A DNA stretch of 29,818 bases from an uncultured Bacilli bacterium (GTDB lineage: Bacteria > Bacillota_I > Bacilli_A > RF39 > UBA660), in NCBI GenBank assembly GCA_910586425.1, contig CAJUHL010000012.1, positions 1 to 29,818 of the forward strand, read 5' to 3'. Made by a program: the position numbers and the translations under genes. The notes beneath the pieces are model-generated. The model searched no databases, had not been told where the DNA came from, and worked only from the letters and a program-made list of their open reading frames with translations. Shown in pieces: positions 22,284-29,818 of the stretch; positions within the stretch are counted from its first letter, which is position 1, and each line of letters begins with the position of its first letter.

Positions 22284-22862
22284 CTATTGTTCTAAAGTAT
22301 GCTTTTGATAATGAATCTCAATAGAATATGATTGCGCTACTTTTAATATTACTTGTGTAATCTTATTTTCTTTTTGTAGAGTCTCAAAATAGCACATTCC
22401 TTCTTGGGTAGGATTCCATCGTTGACACTCCATTTCATATTCTATTTTTTGACTTCCATCTTTATATTGGGTTTTGGCATTGATTATGCCATTTTTGATA
22501 AAAGAAGAAAGTTTGTGTGGAAAAAATAAATACCAATCAAATGTAGATACCAAATGATTGTCTTTATCTAAGATATTGGTATTTATTATTTGGTATGATT
22601 GATCTTGTTCTTCGACTAAAAATTCATTTTTATTCCCTATAATATGATAGATTTGATTTTCTTTATACACTACCATAGTATAAGGAAAATTACTTAATGT
22701 TTCATATTGTTGTTCTACGGTTTCATATACTTTATGAGAAGATTTAATATTCAAGATTATAAAAAGAGTGAGAAAGAAAAAAAGGTAAAGACCTATTTCT
22801 AATAAAGCACGACTTTTAGGATTTTTATGTAAAATCTTTAGCTTTTGAAAAAAGGCTTTCAT
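22284..22862 (-). CDS. Single-pass membrane protein, unrecognised (192 aa)
   Basis: No family is recognised. A basic N-terminus (MKAFFQKLKILHKNPKSR) precedes one transmembrane helix (about 20-39), putting residues 40-192 outside the cytoplasm. The external domain looks like alternating strands with two Cys (CQRWNPTQEGMC, Cys155 and Cys166), which may form a disulfide. Its start overlaps the fmt stop by ATGA, so it is translationally coupled to fmt. Expression with fmt suggests a housekeeping envelope gene, but no function can be read. Confidence 0.75.
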   Translation of the reverse strand: MKAFFQKLKILHKNPKSRALLEIGLYLFFFLTLFIILNIKSSHKVYETVEQQYETLSNFPYTMVVYKENQIYHIIGNKNEFLVEEQDQSYQIINTNILDKDNHLVSTFDWYLFFPHKLSSFIKNGIINAKTQYKDGSQKIEYEMECQRWNPTQEGMCYFETLQKENKITQVILKVAQSYSIEIHYQKHTLEQ

Positions 22863-23827
22863 GTTTCAAAAATCTTTCCTTTTAAAGATTCCTTATTTTG
22901 AAATCCATTGATAAAATCTACTGCACTCATTTTGGTTTTTCCTTCTGGTTGAATTTGTGTAAACACAACTTCTCCATTGGATACTTTTATCCCAATTCCA
23001 TTTGTGTATAAATTTGTAATTTGCCCATCCACTAAATTAGGATAAGTTTCTTCTGTCATATAGCACTCCCACACTTTAATGACTTTCCCATCCAATCTCG
23101 TATAAGCGCCTGGCCAACTATTAAGTCCTCTTACTTTATTATATACTTGTTTTTTGGTTTTAGAAAAATCTATTTTTTCATCTTCTCTTGTAATATTGAA
23201 TCCATAGGTTGCTTCGGCTTCTTCTTGTTTTATTCTAGGAGCAGTTCCATCAATGATAGAAGGTAACACTTCTAACAACAAATCTCTTCCAAGTAGTTTT
23301 AATTTATCATGTAAACTAGATGCGGTATCAGTATCAGCAATTGGAATTTCAGCTTGAGCAATCATATCTCCTTGATCCATTTTGGGACTCATATGCATAA
23401 TGGTAATTCCCGTTTTTTTATGTCCATCCAATATGGCATGATGAATGGGTGCTCCTCCTCTTAATTTGGGCAACAAAGATGCATGCACATTGATACATCC
23501 ATAAGCTGGGTACACCAATAGTTCTCTTGGCAATATTTGTCCATAAGCACATGTAATAATCAATGTTGGTTTTAGTGCAATAATGTTTTCCCATTCTGCT
23601 TTTAATTTTGGAGGTTGTAATACCAAAATGGTATTTGCTTGCGCCAGTTTTTTAATGGGTGGCTCTAATATCTTTCCATTACGTCCTACGGGTTTATCTG
23701 GTTGAGTGACCACTGCTCTGACTGTATAATTTTCGATCAACCCTTGTAAAATTGGAACAGCAAAATCGGGTGTTCCCATAAATACAATTCTAACTTCTTT
23801 TTTTAAATCAATGTCATTTATGTCCAT
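22859..23827 (-). CDS. fmt: Methionyl-tRNA formyltransferase (322 aa)
   Basis: It formylates initiator Met-tRNA with 10-formyltetrahydrofolate. The hydrolase/transferase domain shows VRIVFMGTPDFAVPIL (12-27), PDKPVGRNGK, the INVHASLLPKLRGGAPIHHAI loop (split: INVHASLLPKLRGG holds the catalytic Asn-His) and MHMSPKMDQGDMI with the catalytic Asp; the C-terminal domain (about 205-320) has SWPGAYTRLDGK. The N-terminus carries about 11 extra residues before the usual MRIVFMGTPDF. The start at 23827 has AGGTG upstream; the ATG at 23854 falls at the -10. It overlaps the next gene by 4 nt. Confidence 0.96.
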   Translation of the reverse strand: MDINDIDLKKEVRIVFMGTPDFAVPILQGLIENYTVRAVVTQPDKPVGRNGKILEPPIKKLAQANTILVLQPPKLKAEWENIIALKPTLIITCAYGQILPRELLVYPAYGCINVHASLLPKLRGGAPIHHAILDGHKKTGITIMHMSPKMDQGDMIAQAEIPIADTDTASSLHDKLKLLGRDLLLEVLPSIIDGTAPRIKQEEAEATYGFNITREDEKIDFSKTKKQVYNKVRGLNSWPGAYTRLDGKVIKVWECYMTEETYPNLVDGQITNLYTNGIGIKVSNGEVVFTQIQPEGKTKMSAVDFINGFQNKESLKGKIFET

Positions 23828-23844
23828 ATTATCACCTAGTTTCC

Positions 23845-23873
23845 ATTTTACCATTATCTTACAATTTTGTCAT
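23845..23873 (-). promoter_or_regulatory. Promoter of fmt
   Basis: Minus-strand -35 ATGACA (23868-23873), 17-bp spacer, -10 TAAAAT (23845-23850) with an upstream TGG. It supports the downstream start at 23827. Confidence 0.6.
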
Positions 23874-23908
23874 GTTTTTCTACTTCCTTTTTAAGATTTA
23901 AAAATATA

Positions 23909-23917
23909 TGTTATAAT
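23909..23917 (+). promoter_or_regulatory. Extended -10 promoter of the CmpB-like gene
   Basis: Plus-strand TG-T-TATAAT (23909-23917). No clear -35. The gap to the fmt promoter on the other strand is about 35 bp, so the two divergent promoters are close. Confidence 0.6.
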
Positions 23918-23937
23918 AAAAATGATGTAGGGAGTGA

Positions 23938-24579
23938 ATGCTTTTGAAAAAATGGGTAAAATCTTTCATGACTGTTTTTTGGTTATTTTTATTTGGTTCT
24001 TTGTTTGGATATGTATTTGAAGGTATGTTAGAACTAGTAAAACATGGTACTTGGGTGAGCAGACAGGGATTACTCTATGGTCCTCTTTCTCAAGTATATG
24101 GAATTGGATGTGTGATGATTTCTATTATACTTTGTAAATTTCAAAAACCGATTCATATTTTCTTGATTGGAATGTTAACGGGCGGTATGATAGAATACAT
24201 CATGTCTTTGATGCAAGAATACATATTTGGTACCATTTCATGGGATTATAGCAATTGTTTTTGTAATTTCAATGGAAGAACTAGTTTGTTTCATGCTTTG
24301 ATGTGGGGAGGTATTGCACTTTTGTTTATGCAGTTTATATACCCTATAATCATTCATATGTGTGATAAATTACAAAATCACTTTGGCTATCTGATTACAT
24401 TTATTTTATTTATTTTACTTGGTATCGATATTTTTCTATCGGTAGTTGCTTCCATTCGGCAAGACGAAAGAAAACATCACATCCCTCCAATGAATGGTTT
24501 CGAACGCTTTATTGATCAACACTATCCAGACGAAAAAATGGATTCTATTTATCAAAATAAAATGTACCGATATGAATAA
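23938..24579 (+). CDS. Putative membrane protein of the CmpB-like (ABC_trans_CmpB) family (213 aa)
   Basis: A polytopic membrane protein with about five transmembrane segments (about 12-28, 50-66, 73-90, 115-138, 150-172) and a hydrophilic C-terminal tail with DERKHHIPPMNGFERFIDQ. The motif pattern (FGYVFEGMLE near 23-32 and RQGLLYGPLSQVYGIG at 42-57) fits the 'putative ABC transporter permease' family of Bacillota, where the name is historical and transport is not shown. The start is either the ATG at 23938 (GGGAG only 3 nt away) or the TTG at 23944 (GGAG 9 nt away). It converges on priA, with the stop codons 10 bp apart across a shared hairpin. Confidence 0.8.
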   Translation: MLLKKWVKSFMTVFWLFLFGSLFGYVFEGMLELVKHGTWVSRQGLLYGPLSQVYGIGCVMISIILCKFQKPIHIFLIGMLTGGMIEYIMSLMQEYIFGTISWDYSNCFCNFNGRTSLFHALMWGGIALLFMQFIYPIIIHMCDKLQNHFGYLITFILFILLGIDIFLSVVASIRQDERKHHIPPMNGFERFIDQHYPDEKMDSIYQNKMYRYE

Positions 24580-24607
24580 ATCCAATCCATTAAAACCGGA
24601 TTGGATT
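24579..24607. terminator. Bidirectional hairpin between the convergent CmpB-like gene and priA
   Basis: AATCCAATCC (24579-24588) and GGATTGGATT (24598-24607) form a perfect 10-bp stem with a 9-nt loop. The arms cover the final codons of priA and the end of the plus gene. The U tails are short, so termination may be weak; the symmetry suits both strands. Confidence 0.75.
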
Positions 24608-26761
24608 AAAATCAATATCGAATTCTATCCCCTTTTTATGACGATACATCTCTTGTATCGTTTTTAAATTGTCATAAATATCTTCTATTTTTTTGTATTT
24701 TAAAATTAGTTGTACTTGATAAATATGGTTGATTTTTGGAATTAAGGCAAAACTAGGTCCAAGAACAATGATTGGTTTTAAATTTTGACGTCTCCAATCA
24801 GCAGCAATTTTTTTCCCTTCTTCCATTGCATACACATCATTCTTTGACTTTAAAGAAATTAAACATAAATTACAGTAAGGACTATAATGTAACTGTTTTC
24901 GAATCATCATTTCCTGTTCATAAAAGCCTTGATAGTCGTGTTGTTTTGCCTTTTCAATACTATAATGGTCAATGTGAAATGCTTGAATAATCACTTCCCC
25001 TTCTAGACTTCCCCTTCCAGCTCGACCAGCTACTTGAGAGAGCAAATGAAATGTTCTTTCTGCACTTCTAAAATCAGGAATATTTAAACTCGCATCCCCA
25101 TTGATTACTCCGACCAATGTCACTTTTGGAAAATTAAGCCCCTTGGCAATCATTTGCGTTCCAATTAAAATTTGATATTTTTCTTCCAAAAAGTCTTGAA
25201 TCATACGTTCATGACTTCCTTTTTTTGTAGTGGTATCATTGTCCATTCGTAGGATGTGAACTTCAGGCATTTGTTCTTGTAAATATTGTTCTAATTTTTC
25301 AGTTCCCATCCCATATTGCTGCATATTCTCACTATGACATTCACAACAAGTTTGGATTGGCATTGTTTGATACCCACAATAATGACATTGCATTTGATTT
25401 ATTGTTCGATGAAACGTAAGTGGAATATCACAGGCTGGGCATTTGTGTGTGTATCCGCAATTTTTACAAGTACGTATGGTAGTATAACCTCTTCGATTTA
25501 ATAAAAGGATTATCTGCTCCTTTTTGGCAATTTTTTCTTTGATTTTTTGAAGTAATCGTTCTGATAAAATGGCATTCCCTTTTCGTATTTCTTCTTTCAT
25601 GTCCACTAAAATTACATTGGGTAAATTTTGTTCTATTCTATGTTGCATTTCACATAGTGTATAAATTCCTGATTTTGCTCTAGTATAACTCTCAATTGAT
25701 GGGGTTGCACTTCCCAAAACAATTGGAATTTGATGGTGTTTGGCTCTCCATAATGCAATATCAATGGCATGGTATTTTGGTGTATTTTCTTGTTTATAGG
25801 TAGTGGAATGCTCTTCATCGACAATGATAATACCCAAATTAGTAAAGGGGGCAAATATGGCACTTCTTGCTCCTATGACAATAGAAACTTCCCTTCGTTC
25901 AATTTTTCGCCATTCATCGTATTTTTCCCCATGACTTAATCGACTATGTAAAACGGCAATTTTTTCTGGAAATCTGGTTTCAAATGTTTCAATCAATTGT
26001 GGTGTTAAACTAATTTCAGGAACCAAAACAATTGCTTCTTTTCCTTGTTCTAATACTTGTTCAATCAATCGCATATACACTTCTGTTTTTCCTGACCCTG
26101 TTACGCCATGTAATAAATAAGGATGAAATTGATTCAGTATTATTTGTTGTAACACTTTTTTTTGTTCTTCTTTCAATGTTGGCTTTGAAATTTGTTTTCG
26201 TATTTTATTTTTTCTACGATATGATTCTTCTTCTATTTCTTTTAAGATATGGTGTTTGATTAATGTTTGCAGTGCCGAAGCAGAAATTTGATTTAATTCT
26301 TTTTTGGATACTTTTTCTTCGCCATCCATACGGTTTAAGATTTGTAATCCAGCTGATGTAATAGATTTGGGATTATAATCGGGATTTTCAAAAACAATAA
26401 ATTTCTCGTATTTTTTAGATATGTTTCTATTTTTTTTGGCTTTTAAGGCAGTTGGGAGCATTGTTTGATATGCATGAATTAAATTGCACATTGTTTTTTT
26501 AGATATATATTTTCCAAGTTCTAATAGCTCTTCATTTAATACTGGTTCAGAATCTACTATGGATGTAATTTCTTTTACTTTGTAGTCCCCTTCAAAAGTG
26601 GATTCTATTTTTAAGATAAATCCTTCTAATTGTTGATGTACAAAAGGTACCAGTACTCGTTTTCCAATTTCTATTTGTGTTTCTAGTATCATTGGAACAT
26701 GATAGGTAAACGTTTTTGCGATTTGGTTGGTTTTTAATTCTACTAAAACTTGCACAAACAT
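24590..26761 (-). CDS. priA: Primosomal replication restart helicase PriA (723 aa)
   Basis: It reloads the replisome at stalled forks. Domain order is standard: an N-terminal 3' DNA-binding domain (about 1-100), a winged helix (about 105-175), the helicase core with Walker A GVTGSGKTEVY, DEEH box in IIVDEEHSTTYKQ, and the eight-Cys zinc-binding region CKNCGYTHKCPAC, CHYCGYQ and CCECHSENM, then the second helicase half (MGTEKLEQYLQEQ, AGRAGR) and a C-terminal domain. Length is somewhat short against 800 in Bacillus. The start is the ATG at 26761; an ATG at 26779 lies within the TATAAT promoter element and is excluded. Confidence 0.97.
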   Translation of the reverse strand: MFVQVLVELKTNQIAKTFTYHVPMILETQIEIGKRVLVPFVHQQLEGFILKIESTFEGDYKVKEITSIVDSEPVLNEELLELGKYISKKTMCNLIHAYQTMLPTALKAKKNRNISKKYEKFIVFENPDYNPKSITSAGLQILNRMDGEEKVSKKELNQISASALQTLIKHHILKEIEEESYRRKNKIRKQISKPTLKEEQKKVLQQIILNQFHPYLLHGVTGSGKTEVYMRLIEQVLEQGKEAIVLVPEISLTPQLIETFETRFPEKIAVLHSRLSHGEKYDEWRKIERREVSIVIGARSAIFAPFTNLGIIIVDEEHSTTYKQENTPKYHAIDIALWRAKHHQIPIVLGSATPSIESYTRAKSGIYTLCEMQHRIEQNLPNVILVDMKEEIRKGNAILSERLLQKIKEKIAKKEQIILLLNRRGYTTIRTCKNCGYTHKCPACDIPLTFHRTINQMQCHYCGYQTMPIQTCCECHSENMQQYGMGTEKLEQYLQEQMPEVHILRMDNDTTTKKGSHERMIQDFLEEKYQILIGTQMIAKGLNFPKVTLVGVINGDASLNIPDFRSAERTFHLLSQVAGRAGRGSLEGEVIIQAFHIDHYSIEKAKQHDYQGFYEQEMMIRKQLHYSPYCNLCLISLKSKNDVYAMEEGKKIAADWRRQNLKPIIVLGPSFALIPKINHIYQVQLILKYKKIEDIYDNLKTIQEMYRHKKGIEFDIDFNPIRF

Positions 26762-26777
26762 ATATCTCACCGTTTTC

Positions 26778-26806
26778 ATTATAACAAATATTCATTATCA
26801 CGTCTA
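26778..26806 (-). promoter_or_regulatory. Promoter of priA
   Basis: Minus-strand -35 TAGACG (26801-26806), 17-bp spacer, -10 TATAAT (26778-26783). The leader is about 10 nt. It stands back to back with the promoter at 26810-26838. Confidence 0.6.
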
Positions 26807-26809
26807 TGA

Positions 26810-26838
26810 TTGACTTTTAAAAAGCCAGCTATTATAAT
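26810..26838 (+). promoter_or_regulatory. Promoter of the 26860 gene
   Basis: Plus-strand -35 TTGACT (26810-26815), 17-bp spacer, perfect -10 TATAAT (26833-26838). It is one of the strongest promoters in the window. Its -35 is 3 bp from that of priA on the other strand. Confidence 0.75.
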
Positions 26839-26859
26839 AATTTTAAGGAGGTTTTTCAA

Positions 26860-27258
26860 TTGCAAAAGAATTATAAAAAATATGATATTTTAGAAAATAG
26901 CGTGGATGAAAAAATAATTTCATTTCTTGGTGTAGCTTATTACGAATGTATCAACAGTGTGTTATTAAATGATTTAATTGATAAAATGGAACAATTCAAA
27001 CAACAAGAAAATTTTGCGAATTTACTAGCAGGTATAAATCCAGAGACCATCATGCTTTCCATTCAAAAGCTAAAAGATTCAGGTTTCATTTCTATCTATC
27101 ATAATGGAGGCGATACAGAAATTATGGCTTCTAATCCAATGGTACGAGCAATGGTATGGGAACAACTACTCACACCAGAACAGCAGCAATTATATTTACA
27201 AATCGCTAGTATGTATCGAACAATTGAATCAAATCAGGTACAAAAAACAAAAGGATAA
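26860..27258 (+). CDS. Unrecognised small protein, TTG start (132 aa)
   Basis: No family is recognised. The start is a TTG at 26860, 8 nt after a perfect AAGGAGG; no ATG of the frame fits better. The protein is soluble. The first half is helical (ENSVDEKIISFLGVAYYECINSVL), and INPETIMLSIQKLKDSGFISIYHNGGDTEIMASNPMV has the helix-turn-helix-wing look of a small winged-helix domain; the C-terminal helix is Gln-rich (LTPEQQQLYLQIASMY). A regulatory role is only suggested by that fold impression. Strong promoter, strong ribosome binding site and a strong terminator overlapping the stop indicate a well-expressed gene. It is divergent from priA. Confidence 0.8.
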   Translation: MQKNYKKYDILENSVDEKIISFLGVAYYECINSVLLNDLIDKMEQFKQQENFANLLAGINPETIMLSIQKLKDSGFISIYHNGGDTEIMASNPMVRAMVWEQLLTPEQQQLYLQIASMYRTIESNQVQKTKG

Positions 27259-27283
27259 CATTCTCCTTTTGTTTTCTTTTCTT
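27244..27283 (+). terminator. Intrinsic terminator of the 26860 gene
   Basis: Perfect 12-bp stem: AAAACAAAAGGA (27244-27255) with TCCTTTTGTTTT (27264-27275), 8-nt loop containing the TAA stop, then CTTTTCTT. The A-rich 5' arm makes it usable in both directions, so it can also stop transcripts coming through from eno. Confidence 0.85.
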
Positions 27284-27308
27284 AAATTCCACTAAAGACA
27301 ACACTTAA

Positions 27309-27382
27309 CATACGAAAGTTCTACGCATCTCTTTTTTATTATATGGAGTTTCTTCCATCTGCATACATTCTTTCGTTTTATG
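27309..27382 (-). ncRNA. Structured element downstream of eno (candidate RNA)
   Basis: On the minus strand three nested helices occur within 74 nt: outer ACGAAAG/CTTTCGT (27370-27376 with 27312-27318, extended by CAT/ATG across a 3-nt bulge), middle TATGC/GCGTA (27361-27365 with 27322-27326, one G-U), and an inner hairpin ATGGA/TCCAT (27354-27358 with 27343-27347). The middle helix pairs only in minus-strand RNA. It lies between the eno stop and the shared terminator, so it would be in the eno 3' region. No known family is assigned. Confidence 0.35.
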
Positions 27383-27413
27383 AAAATTTTTTAAAAATAG
27401 TTTACTATTTTTA

Positions 27414-28676
<1,263 letters not shown>

Positions 28677-28697
28677 CTAATGATTTATCTCACATCT

Positions 28698-28706
28698 ATT
28701 ATATCA
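28698..28706 (-). promoter_or_regulatory. Extended -10 promoter of eno
   Basis: Minus-strand TG-A-TATAAT at 28698-28706. The region where a -35 would lie is inside the terminator of the upstream gene and does not match well. The leader is about 25 nt. Confidence 0.6.
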
Positions 28707-28715
28707 TGCTCATAG

Positions 28716-28744
28716 AAAAAGAACGACTTTATTTATCATTCTTT
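28716..28744 (-). terminator. Intrinsic terminator of the repeat-protein gene
   Basis: On the minus strand AAAGAATGA (28736-28744) pairs with TCGTTCTTT (28718-28726, one G-U) around a 9-nt loop, with T continuing. It follows the stop at 28750 at once and precedes the eno promoter. Confidence 0.75.
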
Positions 28745-28749
28745 ACATT

Positions 28750-29818
28750 TTATATTTTTATTTTGACTATTTTTTCATCCATAGGATTTAAATATACAGG
28801 TGATTGTTGTAATATATTTAGCATTTCTATCATACGATGAAAAGCCCTTACATCAGTTATTGGTTTTTCGAAAAGATTTTCTACCATATTCCATATATAA
28901 ATTGCATTTTTTTGACTTTCGCGGTTTTGACTTTTCAACTGCATATGTACATATCTACCGATTTGCATAATTTCGTTTTGAAATATATCTTTAATCAATA
29001 TTTGATTTTGAGAAATTATAATATTTTCATTCTGTTGTAATTTTTGATTTAAGGTTTTATCTTTCCTTTTTCTTTTTTCTACCAGAGAATATAAATTATC
29101 TTTTATAATTGATAATAATCGCCTTTCTTCTTTGGTTAATTGATTATATGCTACTACATTCAATTTATCATAAGTATCCCCATATACTTTTTTAACTAGA
29201 TCATAATACTTTTTATTATTTTTTTTCCAATACAAAATCGCTTCGGTTACATACTTCTTATCCTCTTCTAGAAACCCTTCATACATACTTTTTTTGAGGT
29301 TTTTACCATGAGATATAAAGTTTTCATTTTTCCTTAATTCTACCATTTGTTTTAACCTATTATTATTAATAGTAGATAACTTTCGTTTTTCTTCTTTGGT
29401 TAATTTCTGATATACTTCTGCCTTTAGTTTATCATAAGTAACTCCATATACTTTTTCAATTAAATCATAATACTCTTTATTATTTTTTTTCCAATACAAA
29501 ATCACTTCGGTTACATACTTCTTATCCTCTTCTAGAAACCCTTCATACATACTTTGTTTGGGTTTTTTCCCGTAAAATATGACGTTTTCATTTTTTATAG
29601 CATTTTTCCTTACTTCCACTCTTTGATATAAATTACTTTTTATAATCGATAATACTCGTCTTTCTTTTTTGGTTAATCGCTTATATGCTGCTACATTCAA
29701 TTTATCATAAGTATCCCCATATACTTTTTTAATTAAATCATAATACTTTTTATTATTTTTTTCCCAATACAAAATCACTTCGGTTACATACTTCTTATCC
29801 TCTTCTAGAAACCCTTCA
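28750..29818 (-). CDS. Tandem-repeat protein, C-terminal part (gene runs off the right edge)
   Basis: 355 residues are visible and the frame is open to the edge, so an in-window ATG at 29778 is internal. Three repeats of about 90 residues are seen, each opening EGFLEEDKKYVTE, then an ILYWKKNNKKYYDL helix, KVYGDTYDKL and a LTKEERRLLSIIK-type helix with a basic end. The first two end in GK-rich linkers and KQSMY/KKSMY; the third passes into a unique C-terminal domain (about 110 residues) that is helical, with a Gln/Asn-rich coiled-coil stretch and a YIWNMVENLFEKPITDVRAFHRMIEM element. Lys, Tyr and Glu dominate. It is soluble in the part seen, with no membrane segment. I do not recognise the family. 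The frame is strongly conserved between repeats, so it is a real gene. Confidence 0.85.
   Translation of the reverse strand, partial: EGFLEEDKKYVTEVILYWEKNNKKYYDLIKKVYGDTYDKLNVAAYKRLTKKERRVLSIIKSNLYQRVEVRKNAIKNENVIFYGKKPKQSMYEGFLEEDKKYVTEVILYWKKNNKEYYDLIEKVYGVTYDKLKAEVYQKLTKEEKRKLSTINNNRLKQMVELRKNENFISHGKNLKKSMYEGFLEEDKKYVTEAILYWKKNNKKYYDLVKKVYGDTYDKLNVVAYNQLTKEERRLLSIIKDNLYSLVEKRKRKDKTLNQKLQQNENIIISQNQILIKDIFQNEIMQIGRYVHMQLKSQNRESQKNAIYIWNMVENLFEKPITDVRAFHRMIEMLNILQQSPVYLNPMDEKIVKIKI
29068..29817 (-). repeat. Tandem DNA repeats within the right-edge gene
   Basis: Three units: 29545-29817 (273 bp, cut by the edge region), 29281-29544 (264 bp) and 29068-29280 (about 213 bp, with its end diverging). 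The first 60 or so bases of each unit are nearly identical on DNA level, which suggests recent duplication or gene conversion. Further units may lie beyond the window. Confidence 0.85.

Noticed and set aside
27324..27384. 19-codon micro-ORF on minus downstream of eno (MQMEETPYNKKEM...)
   Set aside because: No proper ribosome binding site, and the interval is better explained by nested base pairing. Too short to support.

Overview
The window is AT-rich, densely packed chromosomal DNA from a Gram-positive-type bacterium of the Bacillota, most likely a Bacilli, Erysipelotrichia or RF39-like lineage with a reduced genome. The support is AGGAGG-type ribosome binding sites, class III prepilins, a sufC-sufD-sufS cluster, the rimM-trmD-rplS-lepB and rpsO-pnp neighbourhoods, a VanZ-RDD fusion and a CmpB-like membrane protein. 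UGA is a genuine stop (sufD, rimM, rsmE, fmt, eno end with it), so this is not a Mycoplasma-type code. No rRNA, tRNA, IS element, CRISPR array or phage gene was seen. Most genes lie on the minus strand; only three are on plus.

Layout. 1-2501: the 5' end of a type IV prepilin gene, then three unrecognised genes (two membrane proteins, one soluble), each with its own good promoter. 2551-5291: the iron-sulfur operon sufC-sufD-sufS, with a short SufD and no sufU or sufB following. 5532-6814: a HIT hydrolase gene on plus, tail to tail with an unrecognised gene. 6865-10474: pnp, rpsO, lepB and rplS with promoters, terminators and structured leaders. 10579-13329: an operon of a SpoU/TrmH methyltransferase, rimM, trmD and two unknown genes. 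13398-16869: rsmE, a membrane-anchored acidic protein, mtaB and a second prepilin. 16966-20680: ruvA-ruvB-queA-(unannotated 52-codon ORF)-miaA. 20736-23827: fmt, a membrane protein, secG and VanZ-RDD. 23938-26761: a CmpB-like membrane protein on plus, converging on priA. 26860-28667: a small TTG-start gene on plus, then eno, with a structured intergenic element between. 28750-29818: the 3' part of a gene for a protein with about 90-residue tandem repeats, cut by the window edge.

The functional theme is translation and RNA: tRNA modification (TrmD, MtaB, MiaA, QueA), rRNA methylation (RsmE, SpoU family), ribosome assembly (RimM), ribosomal proteins S15 and L19, RNA decay (PNPase), and initiator tRNA formylation (Fmt). 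Recombination and restart (RuvAB, PriA), protein export (SecG, LepB), iron-sulfur assembly and glycolysis (Eno) fill in. The intergenic regions are compact but legible: many promoters have near-consensus -35/-10 boxes at 16-18 bp spacing or an extended TGnTATAAT -10, and several intrinsic terminators overlap stop codons. No stretch above 300 bases lacks a gene. The items most worth following up are the tandem-repeat protein at the right edge, the hidden ORF between queA and miaA, the structured element downstream of eno, the 10-G tract beside the pilin promoter, and the truncated SufD in an incomplete SUF operon. I found no convincing complete new multi-gene system.
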